5,645 nt of DNA from an uncultured Actinomyces sp. (GTDB lineage Bacteria > Actinomycetota > Actinomycetes > Actinomycetales > Actinomycetaceae). A program made the translations under genes and the position numbers. Shown piece by piece: positions 1-5,354 of this stretch. The DNA lies in NCBI GenBank assembly GCA_938030835.1, contig CALHID010000112.1:1-5645 (forward strand), written 5' to 3'. Position 1 is the stretch's first letter; each line of letters begins with the position of its first letter. A model generated the notes under the pieces. The model was not told the origin of the DNA and searched no databases. It was given only the letters and a program-made list of their open reading frames with translations.

Positions 1-164
1 TCACGACGCTGCGCGAACACTTTGAGTTAGGCGGCGGCCAGCATCGTGCACTGGACGATGCCCTGGCCACCGGCCTGCTGTTCTACAAATTGTGCGAATA
101 CGCAGAAAGTCTTGAGAAAGACCCACTCGCCTACTGCTCCCCCGCGTATCCTCTATCCTCATAA
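1..164 (+). CDS. 3'-5' exonuclease, DEDDh (DnaQ-like) family, C-terminal fragment
   Basis: The open frame enters from the left edge (first full codon at 3) and ends at TAA 162-164, leaving 53 residues. Visible residues 14-19 read HRALDD, the H-x4-D signature of the Exo III motif in DEDDh exonucleases such as the DnaQ proofreading subunit, and are followed by the usual helix (ALATGLLFYKL). The Exo I and Exo II motifs would lie outside the window. The family removes 3' nucleotides using two metal ions. Whether this one proofreads or acts in repair or RNA turnover cannot be told from the tail. The remaining sequence after the motif is only about 34 residues, so no GIY-YIG/UvrC-like extension of the kind fused to some actinobacterial homologues is present. 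The gene converges on the receiver-like gene with a 42-nt gap. Confidence 0.75.
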   Translation, partial: TTLREHFELGGGQHRALDDALATGLLFYKLCEYAESLEKDPLAYCSPAYPLSS

Positions 165-206
165 TTCCCGAGGCCGCGTGTACTTTGCGTTGAAAAAAGG
201 CGAGTT

Positions 207-602
207 TCAGCGACGCTGACGCAGCAGTTCCGCGAGGGCTTCTTGAAGCTCCTGTGAATCAAATGGCGCGCTGACAATACGGCTCGCACCTGCCCATGTT
301 GCCAGCCAGTCGTCTTGAGGACGAGCCGTGAGCATCAGGATAGGAGGAACATCCTGGCGGGTACCAGCGAGCTCCTTCGCGACAGACATGCCGCCTTCCT
401 TTTGAGTTTCTCCATCGAGAACAAGGACTGCGATATCTGAGTTATTGTCCACTAGCTCAAGAACACCGAACTTCGTAGCTGCTTGAAGCCATTCAATGGG
501 AGCCGTATCCTTCGATGCTTTGAAACCGACACCTGTGATCACTGCCTGGCGAGTGGTCGAGTTATCACTGAAGACCAGAACTTTCACGGGTGTTTCACTC
601 AC
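207..602 (-). CDS. Stand-alone receiver-domain (response-regulator-like) protein, probably atypical
   Basis: The product is 131 residues, the size of one CheY-like receiver domain with no output domain. The start is GTG (602-600), chosen because GAGGAG lies 6 nt upstream. The fold signature is readable: beta-1 VKVLVFSDN with acidic D13, beta-3 IAVLVLDGE with candidate phospho-acceptor D63, a GGM turn at 70-72, beta-4 PPILMLTAR with T92, and beta-5 ending SAPFD (111-115). Canonical receivers have two acidic residues after beta-1 and a Lys before the beta-5 Pro-Phe. Here only D13 is present and the Lys is Ala112, so phosphorylation chemistry is probably altered or absent. No histidine kinase gene is nearby. 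From memory, related single-domain proteins with an LDGE...GGM...TARPQDDWLATW pattern are widespread in actinobacteria. It may act by protein-protein contact; its partner is unknown. It is separated from the FKBP gene by a strong inverted repeat and probably has its own promoter. Confidence 0.72.
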   Translation of the reverse strand: MSETPVKVLVFSDNSTTRQAVITGVGFKASKDTAPIEWLQAATKFGVLELVDNNSDIAVLVLDGETQKEGGMSVAKELAGTRQDVPPILMLTARPQDDWLATWAGASRIVSAPFDSQELQEALAELLRQRR

Positions 603-608
603 GATGCG

Positions 609-614
609 CTCCTC
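609..614 (-). promoter_or_regulatory. Ribosome binding site for the receiver-like gene
   Basis: On the - strand GAGGAG sits 6 nt before the GTG at 602-600. This fixes the GTG as the start; a second in-frame GTG at residue 6 has no such site. Confidence 0.75.
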
Positions 615-640
615 AACGTTAAGAGATCGTTACTCTGGGT

Positions 641-646
641 ATTCTA
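641..646 (-). promoter_or_regulatory. Candidate -10 element for the receiver-like gene
   Basis: The - strand reads TAGAAT, five of six matches to the TATAAT -10 consensus, about 39 nt upstream of the GTG start. That would give a leader of roughly 30 nt containing the GAGGAG site. No good -35 box is visible: the expected place falls inside the inverted repeat at 660-699. The call rests on the single hexamer. Confidence 0.35.
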
Positions 647-659
647 ACCGCTTTTGGAT

Positions 660-699
660 ACACGTGTGGGGAGCTGAAGTTTCAGCTCCCCACACGTGT
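660..699 (-). terminator. Perfect 19-bp inverted repeat, probable transcription terminator of the erpA-FKBP unit
   Basis: Arms 660-678 and 681-699 are perfectly complementary around a 2-nt centre (GT), so the RNA would form a very long stem with a short AAGTTT-like loop and a GC-rich middle (GGGGAGCTG). It lies 35 nt past the FKBP stop, the right place to end that transcript. On the - strand it is followed by ATCCAAAAG, with no U-tract, so it is not a classical intrinsic terminator; on the + strand the following TGTTTGCTCT is only mildly T-rich. Stem-only terminators are common in actinobacteria. Each end of the stem is itself the palindrome ACACGTGT, so a DNA-binding role is an alternative. 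Confidence 0.6.
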
Positions 700-734
700 T
701 GTTTGCTCTATCGCCAGTAGTTCAGATCTTCAAA

Positions 735-1706
735 CTACTTCTCGGGGATGACAGCAAGAATGTCAACGACAATCGCCTGCGGCGGCTGCCCTTGTGCCTC
801 GTTGCCAGCAGCTACGAGGAGAACCCGCGAGCCCGCGGTGAAGCCAATAAGCTGATTACCGTCCTTCACACTGACAACCTGGGCACCTTGCTGTCCCCAT
901 GTCGACTGTGTTTGAGCATCGTTACCAAAAACGGTTCCGACACCCTGATAAAGAATTGTCGAGCCAACAGCGACCTTGTCACCATGTCCCTCAGCGATAA
1001 CGACCTTGGAGGTCTCTGTGGGCGCACTCTGTCCCCAGGTAATCGTGGGCTGGCTACCTAGATCACCACTGACAGTAATGCCTGCTGGAAGTTCATTTCC
1101 GGTCGGCGTTGCGCTTGTGAGCTGAGAGGTATCCTTCGGGTTAACAGTTCCCAAAATATCGACAACGAAGACGAGGTCGGCATTTGCAGGGATTGAAGAA
1201 CCTGAACCTTGCGCGCCGTAACCCCACTTTGATGGGATGACGAGTTCAACACGATCGCCAACATGCGCGTCCGCAAGACCGTACTTCCATCCCTTAATCA
1301 CCTGGTTGAGGCTGAAAGCGATAGGAGTGCGACCCTCTTGGAAAGAAGAATCAAAAACCTTGGCATCGCTGAAGAGCGCACCTGTGTAGTTGACCTGAAC
1401 GATGTCATCGAGGCCGACGCTTGCACCATCACCCTTGTGGAGGGTTTTCACCAAAATCGCATCGCCCACGCTGCCAGATCCAGCTTTAATTTCGGGCTTC
1501 TGACCGAAATCACCGCTTACCTCGGGGAAATTACCCTGGCCGCTTCGATCAACCTGAGGTGTCTCCTCAGAGCTTGAAGCCGACTGGGTTGCACTTGCCG
1601 AGGCCGAAGGTGATGCCGATTGAGAGTCCTTTGACTGGCCCGAGCAGGCACCAAGAGCAAGAGTGCAGGTCAGCAGGATGGCACCAATAGCAGGTAGCTT
1701 CTTCAC
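735..1706 (-). CDS. FKBP-type peptidyl-prolyl cis-trans isomerase, lipoprotein with two FKBP-like domains
   Basis: The product is 323 residues from GTG 1706-1704. This start is preferred because GGAG lies 4 nt before it and it gives a proper lipoprotein signal; the longer frame opening with TTG at 1808 would overlap erpA by 92 nt. Residues 2-3 are Lys, 4-20 are hydrophobic, and LGAC ends in lipobox Cys21. Residues 22-50 form a Ser/Ala-rich linker. The first FKBP domain (about 63-188) keeps binding-pocket residues: Y107 in YTG, F118-D119, F131, V136-I137 and W140, Y163 in GYG, and F180. It should catalyse prolyl isomerisation on the outer face of the membrane, helping secreted proteins fold. 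The second segment (about 205-323) repeats the SGDxG opening but lacks the FDSS, VIxGW and GYG motifs, so it is probably non-catalytic. The gene follows erpA by 10 nt and is likely co-transcribed and translationally coupled. Confidence 0.9.
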   Translation of the reverse strand: MKKLPAIGAILLTCTLALGACSGQSKDSQSASPSASASATQSASSSEETPQVDRSGQGNFPEVSGDFGQKPEIKAGSGSVGDAILVKTLHKGDGASVGLDDIVQVNYTGALFSDAKVFDSSFQEGRTPIAFSLNQVIKGWKYGLADAHVGDRVELVIPSKWGYGAQGSGSSIPANADLVFVVDILGTVNPKDTSQLTSATPTGNELPAGITVSGDLGSQPTITWGQSAPTETSKVVIAEGHGDKVAVGSTILYQGVGTVFGNDAQTQSTWGQQGAQVVSVKDGNQLIGFTAGSRVLLVAAGNEAQGQPPQAIVVDILAVIPEK

Positions 1707-1710
1707 GATT

Positions 1711-1714
1711 CTCC
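1711..1714 (-). promoter_or_regulatory. Ribosome binding site deciding the FKBP GTG start
   Basis: On the - strand GGAG occurs 4 nt before GTG 1706-1704, inside the 10-nt gap after the erpA stop (TGA 1719-1717). It supports the 323-residue product over the longer TTG-initiated frame and suggests coupling to erpA translation. Confidence 0.6.
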
Positions 1715-1716
1715 GA

Positions 1717-2070
1717 TCAGGCGAAAGACTCACCGCATGCACAGGTGTTCTGCGCATTGGGGTTATCGATCGTGAATCCCTGGCGCTCAATGGTGTCAGA
1801 GAAGTCAATGGATGCGCCTGCGAGGTAGGGGACGCTCATGCGATCGACAACAACCTCAACACCATCGAAATCACGGACAGCGTCACCATCGAGCAAACGA
1901 TCGTCGAAGTACAGCTGGTAGATCAGGCCAGAGCAGCCTCCGGGCTGAACGGCGACACGCAGACGGAGATCGTCGCGGCCTTCCTGCTCAAGAAGGCTCT
2001 TGACCTTCTGTGCTGCGACATCAGTCAGGATGACGTCGTGGGTTGCAGTCTCAGTCGTGTTCTCAGACAT
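1717..2070 (-). CDS. erpA: Iron-sulfur cluster insertion protein ErpA (HesB/IscA A-type carrier)
   Basis: The product is 117 residues, the usual length of A-type carriers, from ATG 2070-2068 behind a strong AAAGGAG. Residues 1-11 are a short variable tail. The core from residue 12 (DVILTDVAAQKVKSLL) opens the family fold, followed by LRLRVAVQPGGCSG, which holds the first cluster-binding cysteine C46. The C-terminal CACGESF carries C110 and C112. All three ligand cysteines are therefore present; the common form of the last motif is CGCG, so Ala111 is a mild variant. Known family role: transient holding and transfer of Fe-S clusters to apo-proteins in the cytoplasm. The choice of ErpA over IscA or SufA rests on the actinobacterial context, where the Rv2204c-type HesB protein stands apart from the suf operon; no suf or isc gene is seen here. 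It is followed by the FKBP gene after 10 nt and preceded by a 90-nt gap with its own promoter-like region. Confidence 0.93.
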   Translation of the reverse strand: MSENTTETATHDVILTDVAAQKVKSLLEQEGRDDLRLRVAVQPGGCSGLIYQLYFDDRLLDGDAVRDFDGVEVVVDRMSVPYLAGASIDFSDTIERQGFTIDNPNAQNTCACGESFA

Positions 2071-2074
2071 GCTG

Positions 2075-2081
2075 CTCCTTT
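2075..2081 (-). promoter_or_regulatory. Ribosome binding site of erpA
   Basis: The - strand reads AAAGGAG, 4 nt (CAGC) before the erpA ATG. It is the strongest Shine-Dalgarno match in the window, consistent with efficient translation independent of the upstream gene. Confidence 0.8.
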
Positions 2082-2107
2082 AATACTTTTCTTATAGGAA
2101 TAATCTC

Positions 2108-2120
2108 TAGCCTAAGGCTA
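2108..2120. promoter_or_regulatory. 13-bp palindrome in the erpA upstream region, possible operator
   Basis: The + strand reads TAGCCTAAGGCTA, two perfect 6-bp arms around one central base. It lies 38-50 nt upstream of the erpA ATG, where a promoter would be expected. A 1-nt loop rules out an RNA hairpin, so a dimeric DNA-binding protein is the natural reading. On the - strand TTAGGCTAG matches eight of nine bases of the left half of the DtxR/IdeR iron-regulator consensus (TTAGGTTAG), but the right half is not matched in register. Iron control would fit an Fe-S gene; this link is inference only. Confidence 0.4.
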
Positions 2121-2160
2121 CTCAGGCACAAGCGCCATCTTCAAAGCTGAGAGCGAATTG

Positions 2161-3117
2161 TCACTGCCTAGCCCATGTGCGAGCAGCGCGACGTCCCAGA
2201 GCATCAAGGTTTCCGCTTTCGTCAACAAGAATCCCATGAATCCCCCACTGGGCCCGTTCATGTGCCGATAGTGTGGAATGCAGGCCAATAGCAAGAACGG
2301 GAATGGCTGATTCTGATGCTATTTCAGTTAATAGATCAAGACTCGATTCAGCCAAGGCCGGTGAATGCAGCTCAGGTTCGCAAATGATCAGTAGGTCAGA
2401 TGCCTCGATCTTGGTTTTGCAGTCGGTGTGGTGGAGTAAAAAATCACCATCAGACACTAGACGACCACCAAGAATGCCGATAATCGTCGCAGCGCCCCCA
2501 CTGGCCCCTGAACCCGGAAGCCTTCCGGGTTCTACTACCGAGGCCGATTGTCCATTGATTGCAAGTTGCGGGCGCATCGTCTTGTGAAGCAGCTCGGCCC
2601 ACTGCCGATGAAAATCTGTATCGTCAGTGCCTCGAAGACTCAAATCTGGCTCGAGAGCCAATGTCGAGGACGGTCCAAAGAGCGGGCGCGATGTCGAGTA
2701 GGCGGCGTAAAACTCTTGACCTGAAACGACGTTTTGTGCACGCTCGATTGCGCGCGTAAACCACGTCTCGAGTGGTTCATTCGCCCCTCGTATGGCTCCG
2801 GAAACACCTTCAAGAAAACTTATGCCACCGTCAGTTGCTTGAAGGTGACCGCCTTCAAGGACCGGGACTTTCCCCTCTGCAAGCGCCTCGCGAAAAAGCT
2901 GCCCGGCCTCGTGAAGGGAATCCCCATCCCCCACACTTAGGACACAAAAACGCGGATTGCCCTCCACGGCCTCGGCAAAGGCTTGACCGGGGCCAAAGGG
3001 GGCAAAGGAAACTTCCCAGGAACGCGCACCAGTAGAAAAGCTCTGAGCGAGCGCACGAAGCGCGGGGGCAGGATCATTCTCCAGCCCCCAATGCCCCGTG
3101 ATAAACGCGCGTCCCAC
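2161..3117 (-). CDS. Degenerate glycerate kinase family protein (Rv2205c-like)
   Basis: The product is 318 residues from GTG 3117-3115, directly after the dipeptidase TAA (3120-3118), so translation is probably coupled; no strong Shine-Dalgarno is seen. The C-terminal half aligns by eye with type-I glycerate kinases (GarK/GlxK family). RPLFGPSST (144-152) corresponds to the NPLLGP segment, PGSGASGG (201-208) to the conserved PGAGAAGG loop, RLVSDGDFLL (219-228) to the following strand and helix, and DLLIICEPEL (241-250) to the DLVITGEGRLD segment. The family phosphorylates D-glycerate with ATP. Here the N-terminal DSFKG-type motif is replaced by TGHWG (7-11), the PxxDGGEGT-type motif by APFGPGQAF (39-47), and the GEGxxD segment reads CEPELH. 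Catalysis is therefore doubtful, and the protein is shorter than typical enzymes (about 370-380). The same gene type sits between HesB and DUF3043 genes in mycobacteria. Its real function is unknown. Confidence 0.72.
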   Translation of the reverse strand: MGRAFITGHWGLENDPAPALRALAQSFSTGARSWEVSFAPFGPGQAFAEAVEGNPRFCVLSVGDGDSLHEAGQLFREALAEGKVPVLEGGHLQATDGGISFLEGVSGAIRGANEPLETWFTRAIERAQNVVSGQEFYAAYSTSRPLFGPSSTLALEPDLSLRGTDDTDFHRQWAELLHKTMRPQLAINGQSASVVEPGRLPGSGASGGAATIIGILGGRLVSDGDFLLHHTDCKTKIEASDLLIICEPELHSPALAESSLDLLTEIASESAIPVLAIGLHSTLSAHERAQWGIHGILVDESGNLDALGRRAARTWARQ

Positions 3118-4470
3118 TTACTTTTCAGCCAGGCGAGACAGCACCAGCGCCTCAGCCAAGACAGCATTCTTCAGATCGGGAAGCGACTGAGATTCGTCCT
3201 CGGAGTGAGCATTCGTCAGCGGATCTTCAACGCCGGTGACGACGACCTGAGCGTGAGGGAAGGTCTCTTGGAACTCAGAAATGAAGGGAATAGAACCACC
3301 AACACCAATATTGACCGCCTGCACGCCCCAAGCATCAGTGAGGGCCTGCTTGACCAGGTGCGAAACTGGGGAATCAATATCGGCAAGGTAGCCGGGGCCA
3401 AGATCTCGATCAGAAATTTCGATACGTGCACCGAAGGGGGCGTGCTCACGAAGGTGCTTCTCAATCGCGTCCATTGCCTGACGCGGGTCGACACCGGGAA
3501 CCGTGCGCATCGACAGACGGAAGCGAACGTGAGGAATGATCGTATTCGATGAATTCGCAACGCTAGTCGTATCAAAGCCAATCAACGACACGGAAGGCTT
3601 CGTCCAGGTACGCGCTGCGAGATCTCCGCTACCAGCAAGTCGAACCTGATCGAGCATTCCGCTTGCCGCGCGAAATTCATCTTCTGGCCAATCAACCTCT
3701 GCGTGGTCATCTCCACCCAAACCTTCAACGACAATGTTGCCGTCTTGGTCATAGAGCGAAGCAATCAGCAGAGCCGCGCAGGTGGGAGCATCGATCATAG
3801 GGCCGCCAAACATTCCTGAGTGAACAGCATGATCGGCCACAGTGAGATCAACAGTGAAAGCGCAGTTGCCGCGCAAGCTTGTCGTAACAGCAGGCTCGCC
3901 AGGCTTCCAGTTATCCGAGTCGGTGACGATGATGACATCAGCTTCAAGCTGGTCACGGTAGGTCTCAAGGAAGTGAGTAAAAGAGGGCGACCCGATTTCT
4001 TCTTCGCCTTCGATGTACACAACAACATTCGCGCCCAGATCCTTGCCAAGAAGGCTCAAAGACCCGAGGTGAACAATGACGCCCGCACCATCGTCAGAAG
4101 TTCCGCGACCATAGATGCGATCACCCTTAACGACAGTTGTCCAAGGGTCTGAATGCCAGCGCGCGAGATCTCCGGTTGGCTGGACATCGTGGTGAGCGTA
4201 AAGAAGGACCGTCGGCGCGCCCTCAATATGAGGGGAACGAGCAAGGATTGCCGGCTTGCCTTGAACTCCTTCAGGAGTCGTCACTGAGTGAATCTGAGCG
4301 TCCAGGCCAAGGGCTGCAAAGCGAGAACGAATATGCTCAGCGGAACGGTCAACATCCACAGCGTGAGACGGATCCGAAGAGACGGAAGGAATGGCCACGA
4401 GCTGAGACAGCTCATCAACCAATTGCGGGAAGAGAGCGTCAAGGCGCTCGCGAAGTTCATCGATATTCAT
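3118..4470 (-). CDS. M20 family metallopeptidase, dipeptidase (CNDP/carnosinase-like)
   Basis: The product is 450 residues, the usual length of this family, from ATG 4470-4468. The di-zinc site is readable in order: YAHHDVQP with ligand H93 and catalytic D95; GRGTSDDGAG with bridging D126; EGEEEIGS with catalytic E157 and ligand E158; VTDSDNW with likely ligand D184; HSGMFGG with H217 in the dimerisation/lid domain (about residues 195-330), which normally contacts substrate across the dimer; and NAHSEDES with ligand H422. The enzyme should cleave dipeptides or short peptides with a free amino terminus in the cytoplasm for amino-acid recovery. No signal peptide is seen. The position after the bridging Asp, often DxKG, reads DGAG, a minor variation. 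It is first in the - strand series, its stop abuts the glycerate-kinase-like start, and it is divergent from the DUF3043 gene. No clear ribosome site precedes the ATG, so a leaderless transcript is possible. Substrate range cannot be read from the sequence. Confidence 0.93.
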   Translation of the reverse strand: MNIDELRERLDALFPQLVDELSQLVAIPSVSSDPSHAVDVDRSAEHIRSRFAALGLDAQIHSVTTPEGVQGKPAILARSPHIEGAPTVLLYAHHDVQPTGDLARWHSDPWTTVVKGDRIYGRGTSDDGAGVIVHLGSLSLLGKDLGANVVVYIEGEEEIGSPSFTHFLETYRDQLEADVIIVTDSDNWKPGEPAVTTSLRGNCAFTVDLTVADHAVHSGMFGGPMIDAPTCAALLIASLYDQDGNIVVEGLGGDDHAEVDWPEDEFRAASGMLDQVRLAGSGDLAARTWTKPSVSLIGFDTTSVANSSNTIIPHVRFRLSMRTVPGVDPRQAMDAIEKHLREHAPFGARIEISDRDLGPGYLADIDSPVSHLVKQALTDAWGVQAVNIGVGGSIPFISEFQETFPHAQVVVTGVEDPLTNAHSEDESQSLPDLKNAVLAEALVLSRLAEK

Positions 4471-4570
4471 AAGGCAAGAGTATCTCTTCTACAGGTATCT
4501 GCTCGCATGAATCCATTCTTAGCGGGCAAGAATGTGCCGATCGCGCTATCGATCTATTACCCTTAGAGAC
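4471..4570. promoter_or_regulatory. Divergent promoter region between dipeptidase and DUF3043 genes
   Basis: This 100-nt gap must hold the promoters of both divergent genes. Toward the dipeptidase the - strand has overlapping -10-like hexamers GATACT (4484-4479) and TACTCT (4482-4477), 8 and 6 nt before the ATG. Toward DUF3043 the + strand has TATTAC (4555-4560), 10 nt before the GTG at 4571. Both spacings would place transcription starts at or within a few bases of the start codons, and neither gene has a convincing Shine-Dalgarno, so leaderless mRNAs are plausible. No clear -35 box is seen on either strand. A loose inverted repeat (GATCG, 6 nt, CGATC) lies at 4539-4554. Confidence 0.4.
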
Positions 4571-5188
4571 GTGTTGAGCTCAAAGAAGTCAGAATCCGAA
4601 GAAACTCCTCAGCCTCAGACGGCGAACGATCGTTCGAAGAGCGGTCCGACGCCTTCACGTAAGCAGGCGCAGGCGCGTAATGATCATTCCTTGATTGTTG
4701 CGGATCGTAAGGCTGCCAAGAAGGCCGCGCGTGAGCGCGCTCGCGCGATGCGTCTTGAACAAGACCGCCTCCAGCAAGAAGCACTGATCACCGGCGACGA
4801 GCGCTATATGCCGCTGCGTGACAAGGGCAAGGTGAAACGCTTTACTCGCGACTGGCTCGATGCTCGCTGGTCCTTCTCAGAGTTCGTCTTCCCAGTGATG
4901 ATTCTGTTCTTCGTCGTTTTCTTCGGCGTCTCTTTCTTCGCCTCCACATCGGCTGCCGGACAGCGCGCGCTCTTCATTGTCATGGTGATTATGTACGGCC
5001 TGTTCTTCATTGCGATCGTCGAGACCAGCATCGTGTGGCGGCGCATCAAGCGTCAGCTTCGTAAGGTTTACCCGCGCGAACCTATGCCTCGCCGCATGTG
5101 GTTCTACGCATTCTCGCGCGCAATCATGCTGCGTCCATGGCGTTCGCCTCGTCCTCAAGTTGAGCGCGGACAGTTCCCAAAGAGATAG
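4571..5188 (+). CDS. DUF3043 domain-containing membrane protein (Rv2206-like)
   Basis: From GTG 4571 the product is 205 residues; the ATG at 4532 would add 13 residues unlike the family, and TTG 4574 is also possible. Residues 1-24 are a polar, Ser/Glu-rich tail. GPTPSRKQAQARN (25-37) is the hallmark Pro-Thr-Pro-x-Arg-Lys motif of the family. DRKAAKKAARERARAMRLEQ (45-64) is a highly basic helix. GDERYMPLRDKGKVKRFTRDW (about 75-95) with DARWSFSEF (97-105) is the conserved core before the membrane. Two hydrophobic spans follow, at about 104-124 and 132-156, then a basic cytoplasmic-looking tail including RRIKRQL and MPRRMWFY. It should be an inner-membrane protein with both ends probably cytoplasmic. 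Its molecular role is unknown. The gene is divergent from the dipeptidase and ends in a strong terminator, so it is probably monocistronic. In mycobacteria the homologue lies beside Rv2205c. Confidence 0.88.
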   Translation: MLSSKKSESEETPQPQTANDRSKSGPTPSRKQAQARNDHSLIVADRKAAKKAARERARAMRLEQDRLQQEALITGDERYMPLRDKGKVKRFTRDWLDARWSFSEFVFPVMILFFVVFFGVSFFASTSAAGQRALFIVMVIMYGLFFIAIVETSIVWRRIKRQLRKVYPREPMPRRMWFYAFSRAIMLRPWRSPRPQVERGQFPKR

Positions 5189-5205
5189 TTTCATAATCTC
5201 GATAT

Positions 5206-5242
5206 AGAGGGGTGCAGGTTATTTGCCTGTACCCCTCTTTTT
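5206..5242 (+). terminator. Rho-independent terminator of the DUF3043 gene
   Basis: A 13-bp stem pairs AGAGGGGTGCAGG (5206-5218) with CCTGTACCCCTCT (5226-5238), with one G-U wobble and a 7-nt loop, followed by a T-run (5238-5242). It begins 18 nt past the DUF3043 stop codon. This is a classical intrinsic terminator. Confidence 0.92.
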
Positions 5243-5249
5243 ATCCACA
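5241..5249 (+). other. DnaA-box match (TTATCCACA)
   Basis: This is an exact match to the classical 9-bp DnaA box TTATCCACA, overlapping the end of the terminator T-run. A single 9-mer can occur by chance; the second near-match 29 nt downstream in the same orientation makes it more notable. No dnaA, dnaN or oriC-like cluster is visible, so this is not called an origin. Confidence 0.4.
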
Positions 5250-5269
5250 GGACAGCCATCTATTCGGCG

Positions 5270-5278
5270 TTTTCCACA
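5270..5278 (+). other. Near DnaA box (TTTTCCACA)
   Basis: This 9-mer differs from TTATCCACA at one position and is in the same orientation as the box at 5241. It overlaps the possible -35 element (TTTCCA 5271-5276) of the downstream gene, so DnaA binding here could affect its transcription. That is inference. Confidence 0.3.
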
Positions 5279-5298
5279 GATTTCTTAAGGGCCATACT
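5271..5298 (+). promoter_or_regulatory. Candidate promoter of the right-edge gene
   Basis: TTTCCA (5271-5276, four of six to TTGACA) and CATACT (5293-5298, four of six to TATAAT) are spaced 16 nt apart, after the DUF3043 terminator and about 56 nt before the ATG at 5355. The upstream gene is terminated, so a promoter must lie in this gap, but the hexamers are modest. Confidence 0.35.
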
Positions 5299-5354
5299 TC
5301 TACTTCAGCGCAGAGGCAGACTCGTGATGCGAAAAGCTTATGAAAGGAACAAAC

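Noticed and set aside
165..206. Possible terminator between the convergent exonuclease and receiver-like genes
   Set aside because: There is a T6 run on the - strand (plus A-run near 193-198), but the only preceding stem is about 4 bp and is separated from the run by some 10 nt. Too weak to call.
696..1061. + strand open frame of 121 codons opposite the FKBP gene
   Set aside because: It is antisense to the FKBP coding region, has no convincing ribosome site and encodes no recognisable protein.
1707..1808. Longer FKBP reading frame starting at TTG 1808, overlapping erpA by 92 nt
   Set aside because: The added 34 residues are not signal-peptide-like, and the GTG at 1706 has a GGAG site and gives a standard lipoprotein signal with the lipobox Cys at residue 21.
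1663..2097. Long + strand open frames opposite erpA, and a similar one at 2983-3552 opposite the dipeptidase and glycerate-kinase-like genes
   Set aside because: They are antisense to clearly conserved genes and their translations show no recognisable family or motif; they are shadow frames.
4539..4554. Inverted repeat GATCG-6 nt-CGATC as an operator in the divergent promoter region
   Set aside because: The 5-bp arms built around GATC are easily found by chance; noted only within the promoter-region entry.
4532..4570. ATG 4532 as the start of the DUF3043 gene
   Set aside because: The extra 13 residues (Arg/Ser-rich) do not resemble the family's N-terminus, no ribosome site precedes the ATG, and the -10-like TATTAC at 4555 would lie inside the coding region.
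5241..5278. Replication origin
   Set aside because: Only two DnaA-like boxes are seen, with no AT-rich unwinding region, no further boxes and no dnaA/dnaN nearby.
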